This document shows positions 1 to 12,200 of a stretch of 64,000 bases of DNA, piece after piece. The stretch comes from Wuchereria bancrofti. Taxonomy: Eukaryota; Nematoda; Chromadorea; Rhabditida; Onchocercidae. The position numbers and the translations under genes are program-made. The notes beneath the pieces are model-generated. The model searched no databases and was not told the origin of the DNA. It saw only the letters and a list, made by a program, of their open reading frames with translations. The stretch covers positions 4,445,964 through 4,509,963 of the forward strand of contig SSBO01000008.1 in assembly GCA_005281725.1 (NCBI GenBank). The letters are read 5' to 3'. Within the stretch, counting starts at the first letter, position 1. Every line of letters begins with the position of its first letter.

Positions 1-1100
1 GAGAGTCTATCGTAGCTTCATTTGTAGCTATGATTTTGTACTGCTATAAGAAATTTCAAAAAAAAATACTGCTCAAAATTTTAAACTTTTATAAAAACCA
101 ACCAAATTTGACCAAGCCTGTCCTTCCAACGGATCACTAAGGCGATTAACTATGATAACTACAAGACATAATTATGATTGAAAATTATGAAACACAACCC
201 GCTCAGCATTTATTTCATCTTTTGTCCTCTTCTTTCTCTTTCTCTCCATACATACACCATCTGAAACTGAGCGCGCTATACATATCGATGATCTCTTATC
301 AGAAGTTGAAGATGCTACGAATTCATTAGTGTTTAACTGAATTTCTTTGAGCATTGGCGACGATTGCACAGGTTGTGAAAACGATTCATTGCTGTACCAA
401 TTTGCGAAATCTTCGGATTCAGGTATTCCATCCAGTGCACATCGAGGTTTTTCATATGAATCATTAGATTCATTATCTGAAGAAACCAAATCTAGAAAAG
501 CTGCATCATTCAATTCTAGTAGTGCTCGACTGTGAGTGTCATCAAGAAATCTCGAACTCGATGGCATCAGCTCTTCTTTAGCTTGTCCCTCATCATACTC
601 GAGAATTTCGTCGTTAATATCTGAAGAACAAAAGATATTCAGGGAAAAGCAAAGATACAAATCAGCTAACGAGGTTGAAAAGCTTCCCTTTAAAAAATGA
701 AAAATTTGAATAGACTAAAAAAACGAAGGGATATCTAAAATTAAGTGTCTACGACAATTAGTAACTTTAAGGAACCAAAAAATGCACAAAAAATAGCCCA
801 GACGTAGAAGTAAATGGCAACCCGAACAATATATAATATAATAACCAAAACGTGCAAAAAAGAACTACGATAAATAATGAAAGAGATTTGGTTTGCAACG
901 AAAATAAATTAATCAAGAATCTGATAAACCAGTCTATACGAAGTGAGAGAACTAGTCTGAGCAAATAAAAATGAATGAAAATTGTAAATAATCATAGTAA
1001 TACTAACAGTTTTTTGGTATATTCAAATCATTTAGTTGTCTTTTGAGTTCATTTCCATCTTCATCTTCACTTAACACTATTATACTTTTATCCATGCGAC
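1..1100 (-). CDS. Partial gene, 5' end: acidic/serine-rich N-terminus, possibly Eme1-like
   Basis: Three exons are visible: 1008-1100 (ATG at 1093-1095), 199-620, and 1-43, which continues off the left edge. Phases agree at both junctions (a codon is split T|AT at the first, phase 0 at the second). Exon 1 encodes about 29 residues starting MDKSIIVLSEDEDG. Exon 2 is acidic and serine-rich and ends in a strongly basic helix with the motif KRKKRTKDEINAER. A TTTCAG acceptor sits 6 nt before the ATG with no obvious upstream exon, so the mRNA is probably trans-spliced. The layout of an acidic Ser-rich N-terminus followed by a basic helix resembles Eme1, the partner of the Mus81 structure-specific endonuclease. 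The nuclease-like domain that would prove this lies outside the window, so the identity is a guess; the exon structure is well supported. Confidence 0.55.
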
Positions 1101-1106
1101 CTGAAA
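1101..1106 (-). other. Probable spliced-leader acceptor of the left-edge gene
   Basis: On the minus strand the sequence reads ATTTCAG immediately before GTCGCATGG. The start codon follows after 5 nt, and the preceding stretch shows no coding sequence, as expected for a nematode trans-splice site. A distant 5'UTR exon cannot be excluded. Confidence 0.45.
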
Positions 1107-1160
1107 TGATAAGTAATTTTAATAATATAATAATATTGTTAATCCAATAATTCATATATA

Positions 1161-1520
1161 CCATTAACGTGAGAAGCCAATTAACGTGTATCTAAGTGTG
1201 TCATAATTAAAGAGAGAAAAGACAAATATTATGATTAATCATTATTATTACATCCACAATTTACGTATAAGATTGACGTGACGGAGATCCAAGTAACGAA
1301 TTAACGGTATATTTAGACAGATGCTAATATAACAGGGAGAGAGAGTAACCGAGATAAACTAATTCTATTTAACGTGTATCTAATAAATCTCTGTTAATAC
1401 AAAAGAGAGAGAGAGAAAGGGAGAGAAAACAAAAGAAGAGAGATTATGATTAATGCAATGCTGGATGGTTTACGTGTACAACTAACGTGACGATGGGAAG
1501 TCAATTCTAGCTAATATTGT
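1161..1520. repeat. Diverged tandem duplication, unit about 190 bp
   Basis: Two copies share the same ordered blocks: TTAACGTGTATCTAA (1182 and 1370 areas), a GAGAGAAAA tract, TTATGATTAAT, TTTACGTRTA and AACGTGACG/GACGTGACG. A further partial start of the unit (GAAGTCAATT) follows at about 1497. The copies differ at many positions and in length, so the event is old. Confidence 0.5.
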
Positions 1521-1737
1521 CTTGACATACATTAATGTAACATGGAAAAACAAATAAGGAGATAAGAGCAAAGAGAGAGGAAGAGAGAGACGGCGAGAGA
1601 GAGGGAGAGAGAAGAAAAGAAAGAAAATCAAAAATGCATAATTGATAAACTCGCGCTCTGATGTATTCATAAAAAGGAATGAACTTGTTTCTGTTGCAGC
1701 ACTGTTTACATTTCAAATGTTGGTGTTGAATGTTAAA

Positions 1738-1870
1738 ATGATTTAATTTAATTTAATTTGACTTAATTTGATTTGACGTAATTTGATTTAATTTGACATA
1801 ATTTAATTTGGTCTAGTCTAATTTAATTTGCCTAATTAAATCAAATCGAATTAAATTTGATCCAATTTAG
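1738..1870. repeat. Degenerate short tandem repeat (AATTTGATTTGAC-like)
   Basis: About ten imperfect 10-13 bp units of the form (A)ATTTRATTTGAC are visible in direct orientation. No gene overlaps it. Confidence 0.6.
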
Positions 1871-3226
1871 TTTAAATTAAAATTTATTATAATCTTCCAT
1901 TCTTTTTTTTCTTCTCTTTTTCACCTTCTCTCTTTCTCTTTCCCTTAACTCTTCCTATGATAACCTGAAAAAAAAACCAAAGAGCAGCTGCTGATTTGAT
2001 AAATATTATTGAAATACTTGAAATTTTTTTATTATGCTATATACTATATGAATATATTATATTACATATAATATAAATTAATAAAGATTTAGCATAAATT
2101 AATTATTTTTGATTACTGATTTTGTTTTCGATAAAAATTTTTCTTATTGATAATGATAACAGTGAGAAAGGTGAGAGAATATTTTGATTTATTCAATCTA
2201 TTCAATAAATGAACTGCGTTATTGCTTTCATTTCAGGAATGAATAAAAGAAGAACGGAATCGGAAATGGAGAAACTATAATATTAGAAATGAAATATTTT
2301 TATTTATAAACGGAATTGAATTCAATAAATTGTATTTGTGGCAAAAAATGGGTCAAATTAAGAAAAAAAGAAACAGTGCTATAATTATTAATTAATTAAA
2401 ATGTGTTCTATTTGAAATCAAAATGAGTCCCAGAAATGATTAAATCTGTTTCACTTTATCAATTAATCAACCAGTCAATAATTAACCAATCAATCAAACA
2501 ATCAATCAATATTGTTATTATTATCATTTTTTCAAGTTCAATATTGTTATTATTTCAATATCGCAATCATTTTCTCAATTTTAATAATTTCTCACTTTTA
2601 ATTGATAAATCTGCAAAAAAGCGCTTAATTTCAAAGTTAAATATTCAATTAATCAATTTAAGTGGTAGACAAAGCTTGATTGCGTTCTTATTCTATGTAT
2701 TGAATAAATGAATGAATAATTTTTTGTGAAATATTTGAAATTAAAATGAACTGCAATAGAAATTTTACAAAATTAAATTTTAACAATAAACAAAAAATTT
2801 TGCAATTTGTATATAAATGGATAATATTTTTTTGGCATAAAAGTAATTATTTTGCATTGTAAACATTTAGTGTTACATTCTCATTCATATGATAAAAGGT
2901 TATTCACTAAAATTGATTTTAAACGGATTATTTTCAGAGAGCAAAATTTAACGTTTCAAAAATTTCATTAATTAGTTAGAAATAAAATTAATGAACGATT
3001 AAATTATAGGATTAATTAAAAGTTTATCCAAATAATAGCATAATTTCTTTCTTCCTTTTTTTCTCGTTTTTAATTTTTTTTTACATTTATTTGTTTACAT
3101 TTAAAATTTAAGCTCAAATTTAATTAACTTCATTTAACTTTAGTCTGTGTAATTATATAAATTTTTAAGGGAAAAGAAAAATTGATCAATTAATTAATTA
3201 ATTAATTAGCAAAAAATAGAAAATAA

Positions 3227-3232
3227 TTTCAG
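3227..3232 (+). other. Acceptor just before the P4-ATPase ATG (possible trans-splice site)
   Basis: TTTCAG directly abuts the ATG at 3233. No upstream coding exon was recognised, so this may be a spliced-leader acceptor. Alternatively it is a cis acceptor and the first 10-20 residues lie on an exon I did not find. Confidence 0.4.
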
Positions 3233-6200
3233 ATGTTTTGGCATCGAAATCGACATCATACATCTTCACATATAATTATCGGACGAGCAGATTGGAAAAC
3301 ATCAAATTATGTCTCAACAACAAAATATAATATTATCACATTTATTCCTGTATTTTTATTTTATCAATTTAAAACATTTGGAAATTGGTTCTTTCTTATG
3401 ATTTGTATCGTACAGGTTGGTATAATGTTCGGATCTTATTTGTTTAGCATTTTATTGTATTAGCATCATTTTGATTGCTATTATTGCTGGTACTTAACGG
3501 AATAAAAATAAAGGAAAATTGAAAAAAAAGATATATGCTTGCAATTATTTTACATATATGTTAATTACTTATTTAATTATATTCTTTCTTCTTTATTTAG
3601 TTATATGTCTGATAAAATAATGATAAAATGATTTGCCTCAGATTAATCAAATAAAGTATTCAATAAAACTTCTTACTGATATTTTTCCTTGACAAAATAA
3701 GCAATATGAAAAATAATTTATCTTCTTGCAAAACTAAATCATTAATTTTATTTTTTATTTTTTTTATTATTGGATATATTTTGTTCGACTAATTTCATTC
3801 GTTCTTATTGTATACACAATTTTTTCTATTGTATTAGCATTTGTTTATTCATTTATTTAGTCTTTTATCTTTATTTTTTGAATGCTATTGAGATTACTAC
3901 ATTACATTACTTAATTATTTCTCATTTTTTAACTTATTTAATTTTAGTTTTTTCCAAATTTAAATCCTTACGGTACGAATACAACCATTGTACCTCTTGT
4001 TTTTATCATTCTAGCAGCGGCAGCAAAAGAAATTTTCGAAGATTTTGTAAGACTAATTGTATTAATCTTTTTTGTTCTCATTTATTTCTATCTTTAATAT
4101 TACTACAATGTCACATTGATTATTAATTTCTATTATAAATAATTCCATTACCAATTTGAAATTATAAATTCGGCGAAGTGAATTGATAATTATTTTGTTC
4201 ATTTCTTTTTTTCTTTTTGCTATTCTTCTTTCATATCTTTTGATTCTTTCCTTCTCTTATAATTTTATTTTATTTTTTTTTGAAATTCCAGTCAATTAAT
4301 ATTTATGTAATATGAATTTATTTATTTTTAAATTTTGATAATTAAAGGGACGTTTGGTAGCGGATCGTCGTGTAAATCGACAACCTGTGTTAATTTGTAA
4401 ACAAGATGAAAATGCAAAAAATTGGAAATGGAAAAAGATTCATTGGGCTCAAGTTTTACTTTACTCTTTAATTTTTTCTCATTTTTAAATTGTAAATTTT
4501 CATTAACAAAAAAATACTTTCAAAGTAATTAATTAAATATAATATATTGAATCCTGAGATTGTTACATAAAATTTCAGTTAAAAGTTGGCCAAGTAGTGA
4601 AAATTATGAAAAATGAATTTATCCCAGCAGATATTGTATTACTTTCATCAAGTGAACCAGCTGGTGTAGCATATATTGAAACAAGTAATTTGGATGGTGA
4701 AACAAATCTTAAAATTCGTCAAGCATTACCACAAACTGCTCAAATAATTGATGATGATAGAATTATGGTAGATTAATTTCATTAGAATCATTTCATATCA
4801 TATTATTATTATTTCTTTTGATCAATTTTTTAATTTTATTTATCATAGATATGATAAGTGCTGAATTTTGATAAATGATAAATTTGATTTATTTTGCTGA
4901 ATTAGTAAAGTTAGACCGAATAAGATAAAAAATATTACAAAAGATTTAAAATCAAAAATCTTGTTAGTTATTAATAAGTTTTTCACGCATGTTACTGTAT
5001 TTTTATTATATCTATTACGTGTTATTATTTGCTATATTCAAATTTGTGCTTTGATGAAATTAAAAAAATTTTTAATAACTTTAAATAAACTGTCTTTTAA
5101 ATATTTTTCATGCTATTTCTAATTTTTGTTTACTACATCTTTTAAGACATTTTTTGTGCTTATTCGAATTAATTTTTTACAATAAGAAAAAAAAAATGAA
5201 AAACTTTTTTATTTATAGGCATTATGTTCATCGTTATCGAAGCTAGAATGTGATCCACCAAATCCAGCACTATATGAATTTCATGGTGTTATCAAAATTA
5301 ACAATTCATCTGAAATGTTAAAAAAGGGAAATGATGAAGATTCTAAAACGAATTGTTCCCTCGGTTTGTTATTTTATAGCTAATTAGTTGAGCAATGACG
5401 AATGATTTATTTATTTATTTATTTGATGAAATAATGTACTTAGTAAAAAGAAATGAAACTTTAAAAAACTGATCAATTAGCTATAGATTAAACCAAATTT
5501 GTAATTAATCTTTTGTTACATCTTTTTATTGTTGTATTTATCTGCACAATGATCTTTGTTTGTTGTTATATTTATTTGTTGAATGATCGTTGTTGCTATT
5601 TTTGTTTTTTTGTTTATCTTTTCTTTTTGTTTTCGTAGTAGTAGTAGTAATGGTTGTTGTTGTTGATGTTGGTGGTTATTGTTGATACTGGTAATGGTGA
5701 TGGTGCTTTGTTGTATTGGTGTTGTTGTTGATGTTGCTGCTTGTTATTGTTTGTTGTTGTTGTTGTTGTTTGTTGCTGATGTCAGTGCTGATGGCAGTAT
5801 AGCAATAGTTGTTGTTGTTTATGTTATCGCACTATATCTACCGCTTCGCTGAATTACTCATTTATCAGAAAGGATCTCTCTTAATTCTTTTTAAGGTGTA
5901 CTTAGCTTAAATTATAATATAATGACTATATAAATGAAATCCAAGAAAAGAATTAAGTATTTTCAAATTGCTCAATTTGCAGTTTGCATGCAAAAGTTTA
6001 AGTGCTATAAATTAAATGTTTTGATACAAATTTGTACCACTCAAATGATACATTTCTTAATGAACTGATAACTGTATGAGTGGAAATTTGAATAAATAAA
6101 TAGTTGGGTAGAATAAACTTTTTGGAAAAGGAAATATTCAAATGTTTAATTATACTGGAAGATATTTTTCAATAATTAAAAAATTAACTAGGAAAAAGTT

Positions 6201-9200
6201 TTTTTTTCACTTGCATTTTTTTAAATAATTTTTATGTCTAATTTCTTCCGGAATATTTATATATTATTCTACACTTCCGATTCTATGCTATTCTTCTTGG
6301 CTACTCTTAGTTCTTTAGTAGAAATTACAATTAATCTATTCAGTCTTTAATAATTTTTAGCAAATTAATTTATGACGAAAAAATTTGCAGGGACAAATCA
6401 ACTATTGCCTCGAGGATGCAAGTTACAAAATACCGATTGGGTCTATGGTGTTACGGTATATACCGGTCGTTGCACAAAACTTGTACTGAATACAAGCGGT
6501 ACTCGTACAAAAGTGTAAGCTTACTTTTCATTAATTTTACAATTTAAAATTGTAAAATATTTTTACAATTTAAAATTTTAAATGGGATAGATTCTGATGA
6601 ATTTTAAATTCCTGATGAAAATAATAATTAGGCATGAATTTAAAAAAGAAAAATCTTACTTAATATAAAATTAAATCTCGGGAAAATAGTTATCTTACAG
6701 CCATACGAAAATTATCCTTTTTTTATTTATCAATCTTAAAATGCTTCTATTGTTACAGTAAATTGATTCACTTAAATTCGAATTAGTCTAAGTCACTATC
6801 ATTATTAAATCTTTCAGATTTTTATACAAATTTATAAATATCAAAATTTAAAAATGAGAAATAAACATGCAGTGTAACTGATTACTGCTTAATATTAATT
6901 AACTGTAATGAATAACAGTTAATTAGCAGTCCGAATTTACTGCTATGTAAATTTTACTTAAAATAAACACTGTTTACTTGGAAAAAGATCAATTAGGAGA
7001 TGTGATTAAAAGTAATTTACAAATATATTTCATACGTTTTTCACATTTACGATTTTATCTTATGCAGCAATTTTGAATTTTCAATTGAACTACTTCAATC
7101 ATTGTTAAATGCTTCCTGTTACTCATTTTATCACTTATTAACATAATAAATTTCATCTTCCTTATGATATGATTAAGTTTATTGATTTAATTGGTAGTTT
7201 TACTTTTTTTTCAAATTTTGTCTTTTACGTGTTTTACGTTCTATTTACGACCAGTTCATTTCAAATTTAATCAAAGTTTGATTTAAAAAAAAGAAAAAAT
7301 TTAGCAAATAGCCAGTTGAATTCTGTTTAGACGAAGTAAGTGAAATCGTGAATGGTAATATTTAACTAAATTATTTATTTCAAATGTTTTATTTACTATT
7401 TCTGTTTATTAGCAAGACATATGCGCTTATCACTCTTTTATTTTTTGTTTTTTTGGAGTTCATTAGTGGAACGAATAACCAATTGCATGATGATGATCCA
7501 ATTTGGATTCTTAGTTTTTATGGCATTATTTAACGCATGCATGGGTTGTAGTAGTATTAATAAAATGCATTATTATCTGCCATATTTCCATGGTAATTCA
7601 TTTTTTTTTTTTTGGTTAATTAAATTTATTTTTATCAAAGTTAAAATTACAACTAAAATTTGAATTTAAAATATTAAAAGCAAGAAAACAAGAAAAGAGA
7701 AAAATAACAAAAATTAAAATATGGTATTTTGCAAATTATTATGTTAGGCCTTGCAGATGATATTATTAAATTATTTAATATTGGTTTCGTATACATATAA
7801 ATTTAATTAATATTTACATTCTAATGATTGGATTTAAATTTTTTATTTGTTTAAGAAACAGAAAAAAAAGAGAGAGAGAGGAAAAAAAACGGAAATATTT
7901 TTGATGAAGAAATGATTTTACATATTTATTTAAATTTAGGAAATTTTCGTCGTTTACACATCTTGCCGACACTTATCGGTTTAATAATATTTTATTCTGG
8001 TTTAATACCGATCAGTTTGAATATTACACTTGAAATGATTCAATTATTCCAAGCTTATTTTATTCAACAAGTTTGTGCCATCATTAACAATTTATCTATT
8101 AAAAATAATTAGAGATGAAAATTAAACGGAATAATTATTGCTGTAGTATCTTTCTTTCAGGATTTAAATCTTTATGATGACAATTCTGATACAAAAGCTG
8201 AAGTGCGAAGTTCAAATTTAAATTCACAACTTGGACAAGTTTGTTTTTGCAACAAAAAAGAAAAAATGAATTTGTTTATTTGATCTAATAATTGGTATTA
8301 TTATTTTCATAGTATTAAATTATTTTTAACTTTTCTAATTCTTCTTTATATTTATCAAATTATTCAACTATTCAAGTATATGCATATATTAAAGGTACGT
8401 TATATTATCAGTGATAAGACAGGTACATTAACACAAAATAAAATGCGCTTTAAAATGTGTACCATTGGTGGTATTAAATATGGTTCTATGATGACAGAGA
8501 AATTTACTGATGAAACAATTCTTGATGATTTAATCAATAATGCTGTTAGTAATTATCAAATGATCTTTTTTAATGATCACTAAAAATTTTTTCTTTTCTT
8601 TTTTTTTTTTCTAAAAAATTATTCAATGATTTACAAATCTTTTAATTCTACTAATATTTTATTTGAATATTTCAATTAACTTCCAAAGCTATCTATTTTG
8701 CGTAATTTTTAATATAAACTCATTTTTTATTCTTGTAATTTAAAAATTTTTCATGTATATCGTATTTAAAGAAGAAAAATGCAATGTATTTTATATTTTC
8801 AAGTTTTAGAAATGTTTCAAACTGTTATTTCAGAAATTGAAATCATTTCATAAATTTAAATTCTCTTTTTTTAAAGAGTAATGCTAAAGCTATACGTGAA
8901 TTTTTAACGTTATTAGCAATCTGTCATATGGTTGTTCCGGAAAAAGTTATAAATTCGGAATTAGAAAAAATAATTTATCATTCACCATCACCGGGTATTA
9001 AATTTTGTCTTTTTTTTGTCACTTAATTTCTGCTAAAGATTTTTGTCACTTTTTCTTTTCATGTTTTTTTCTTTACTAATGTTAGAAATTTTCCATTTTT
9101 ACTTGAGAAAGCATAACTTTAAATTTATAAACTACATTGTTCTATTTAAAAAAAAAAAAATGAAAGACAAAAAAGTATTGCACAATGAATAATTGATAGT

Positions 9201-12200
9201 TCAAGTTTCACTATTTGATTTTCTTCTAGTGGAAACATAAAAAATGAAAGAAATTTAGACAAAAGAATATAATCAAATTTAGGAATAAAGAATGCAATTT
9301 CTCCGATATTAAATTTAGAAATAAAAAGGTGGAATTTTTTAAGTATTAAATTTAGAAAAAAAACTCGAATTTTCTGAACAGTAAAGTTGGAAAAAAAGAG
9401 CGGAATTTCCCGGATAGTAAATTTAGAGAAAAAAAGTCGAATTTTCTGGACAGTAAAGTTAGAAAGAACGGAATTTTCTGGATAGTAAATTTAAAGGAAA
9501 AAGTCGAATTTTCCGGATAGCATTTACTTAAAGGAATAGAATTTCCGGTATATTTCGTAATAAATTCTAGATGAAAAAGCATTGGTTAAAGGCGCAAGAG
9601 ATCTCAAATTTATGTTTCATACACGGACACCACAATGTGTTTATATTGAAGCTGTAACTATTCCTTTTTTTCTTTCAATTTGAAAATTTATATAATTTTT
9701 AAAAATTTTATTAATAAAATTTTGTTAGCTATTGAAATTTTTTTTTTTGTTAATAGATGGGTAAGCAAGAGAAGTATGATATACTACATATATTAGAATT
9801 TACAAGTAATCGAAAACGAATGGGTGTTATTGTACGGTGTCCAGATAAGAAGTTAAAATTATATATTAAAGGAGCTGTAAGTTAAATTATTAAAAATTTA
9901 ATTTTTAATTATTCATTTCTTTCTTCAATTTATACTACATCTTTATTTGTTTTATTTTAGGATAATGATTAAATTTTAGGATAGCGTCATTTTTCCACGA
10001 TTAGCGCTAAATTCTGATAACTTTTCAATTAACAAAACAACAGAACATTTGGTATATTTTGCTAATCTTGGTTTGTCTTCTTTCTCTCTCTCTCTCTCAT
10101 AAATTGTTATATTTCAAAATTTTAAAATTATTTTCATTTCAATAATTTATAATACTAAATTGAGACTTTAAATTTAATCAAAAAAAAAAGTGAAATTTAG
10201 GTTTACGTACATTATGTATGGCAATGTGTATTCTTAGCGAGGAAGAATATGAGAAATGGGAACCCGGTTATCATCGCGCAAGTATTGCGCTTGAACAACG
10301 TGAAATGTTGATTGAAGAAGAAGCGGAAAAAATTGAAAAAGTTACAATGCAGTAAATCTAATTTCCGGAGAATTTAATTTAGCTAATTAATCGATTTGAA
10401 TAATTAGCTAATTTAACCAATTGTGAATTTATTTGCTAATAGAATTTTAAAAAAAAATTATACTCAAATGAAATGTAACAATTTTCATTTTTGCTTGCAA
10501 TAACTTTATAAATTGCAGAATCTTGAATTACTTGGTGCATCAGCTATTGAAGATAAGTTACAGAAGGTGTAGTGATAAATTCATTTTTAAACAATTTTTT
10601 TTGATGTTAAAAATATTAAATTTATAAATCACTTTTCTAAATCTTACAAGAGACGAAGTGTGTCAGAAAAAAGACTTATTAATTAATTACTTTTTTTTAT
10701 TGCATAATTTTGTTGAAATATATAAATTAATTGAAGTTTTATTTACATTTTTACATTTGTATTTTTTGATGAGTAGAATTAGCATCAAATGCATTGGTTA
10801 AAAAAAAGAAAAAAGAAAAATGATAGTATATTGGATTTTTAATGAAGTAATTAGAAATCTAAAATGATTAAATTTAGAAAATATCAGGAAGGCAATTGCA
10901 GGGAGTAAAGAAAACTATCGAACATTTGATTGAAGGTGGTATTATAGTTTGGGTTTTAACAGGTGATAAATTAGAAACAGCACAAAGTATTGGTTATTCA
11001 TGTGGTCTAATTGATCCATTCACACCGATTTTGGTATATTTCCAGTTATTTAATTTTATTTTAAAGTTAAAAATTTTACTTTCAATAAAAATTGTAAACA
11101 AATTTAATAAATTGTAAATAAATTCAAGTTGTAAATAGATTATTGATAAATGAATGGATGAAATTTTTTCGTTTACTAATTTATCATATGAAATTAATAT
11201 CATTATTTAAGCAAAAAAAAGGTTAAATTATTATTTAAACATTACAAAGAGCAATTCAAATTTGATTATTTAGGTAATTGGTGAGAAAAGTGCCGAAGAA
11301 ACAGCTAACAAAATTAACATATATCTTGATAATTTTGCAAATAAAAAAATTAAAATTTCATTAATTGTTAGCGGCGAGGTTTGTTACAATGTAATTGAAA
11401 ACTTTTCAATTTAAAAAATACAAAAAAAAAATGTTTTTTTTTCTTCACTTAATCCATTTAATTTTTCACTTGATTTTTTCAAAATTTTTGCCACTTAATT
11501 TTTTAGACATACATTATGATTTATGGTAGAACAGTCGGATACGAATGACAATAGAAATAAAGAATTTTAAAAAATTTAAAGAAAAAAGTGTATGCGATTA
11601 AAACTATTTCAGATTGAAAAGAAAGAAAAAATTTTTTTCAATTTCAACTGTTTAATGAATATATTATCAATGTAATTAATTTACAGAGTCTTAATTATGC
11701 TTTAATGAAGCAATATAAAATGCAATTTCTACACCTGGCTTCCTTATCATCAACGGTAATTTGTTGTCGTTGTTCACCGGCGCAAAAGGCCGCTGTTGTA
11801 AAAGCATTAAAAAATTGGTCTGATGGTACGGTACTAGCAATTGGTGATGGTGCTAATGATGTAGCAATGATACAGGTAAATAATTAAAAATTAATTTTTC
11901 AATATACAAAAAAATTATGAAAATTTTTGAAAAATTATTCCAATCAATAAAATATTAATAATTAAATTATTTAAAAGTTTATAAAAAATTTTTTTTCTTT
12001 TTTTACTTTATTTGTTGTTGTATTGTTATTGTAGGAAGCTGATATTGGTGTTGGAATAAGTGGTGAAGAAGGTTTGCAAGCATCACTTGCAGCTGATTAC
12101 TCTATTGCACAGGTTTCTCATATTTACTTTTTATCATGATTATTTATCTCTATCGTAATTATCCATCGTAATCATTTTTTATTAATTATAACAGTTTAAT

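Larger units (their letters stand above)
1107..3226. other. Intergenic region with GA-rich tracts and degenerate repeats
   Basis: This is the shared upstream region of two divergent genes (left-edge gene on minus, P4-ATPase on plus). It holds GA-rich tracts (about 1395-1440 and 1560-1625), a degenerate tandem of AATTTGATTTGAC-like units (1738-1870), and a pair of diverged approximately 190-bp copies (1161-1520). The short open frames here are low-complexity and have no splice or protein support. Confidence 0.6.
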
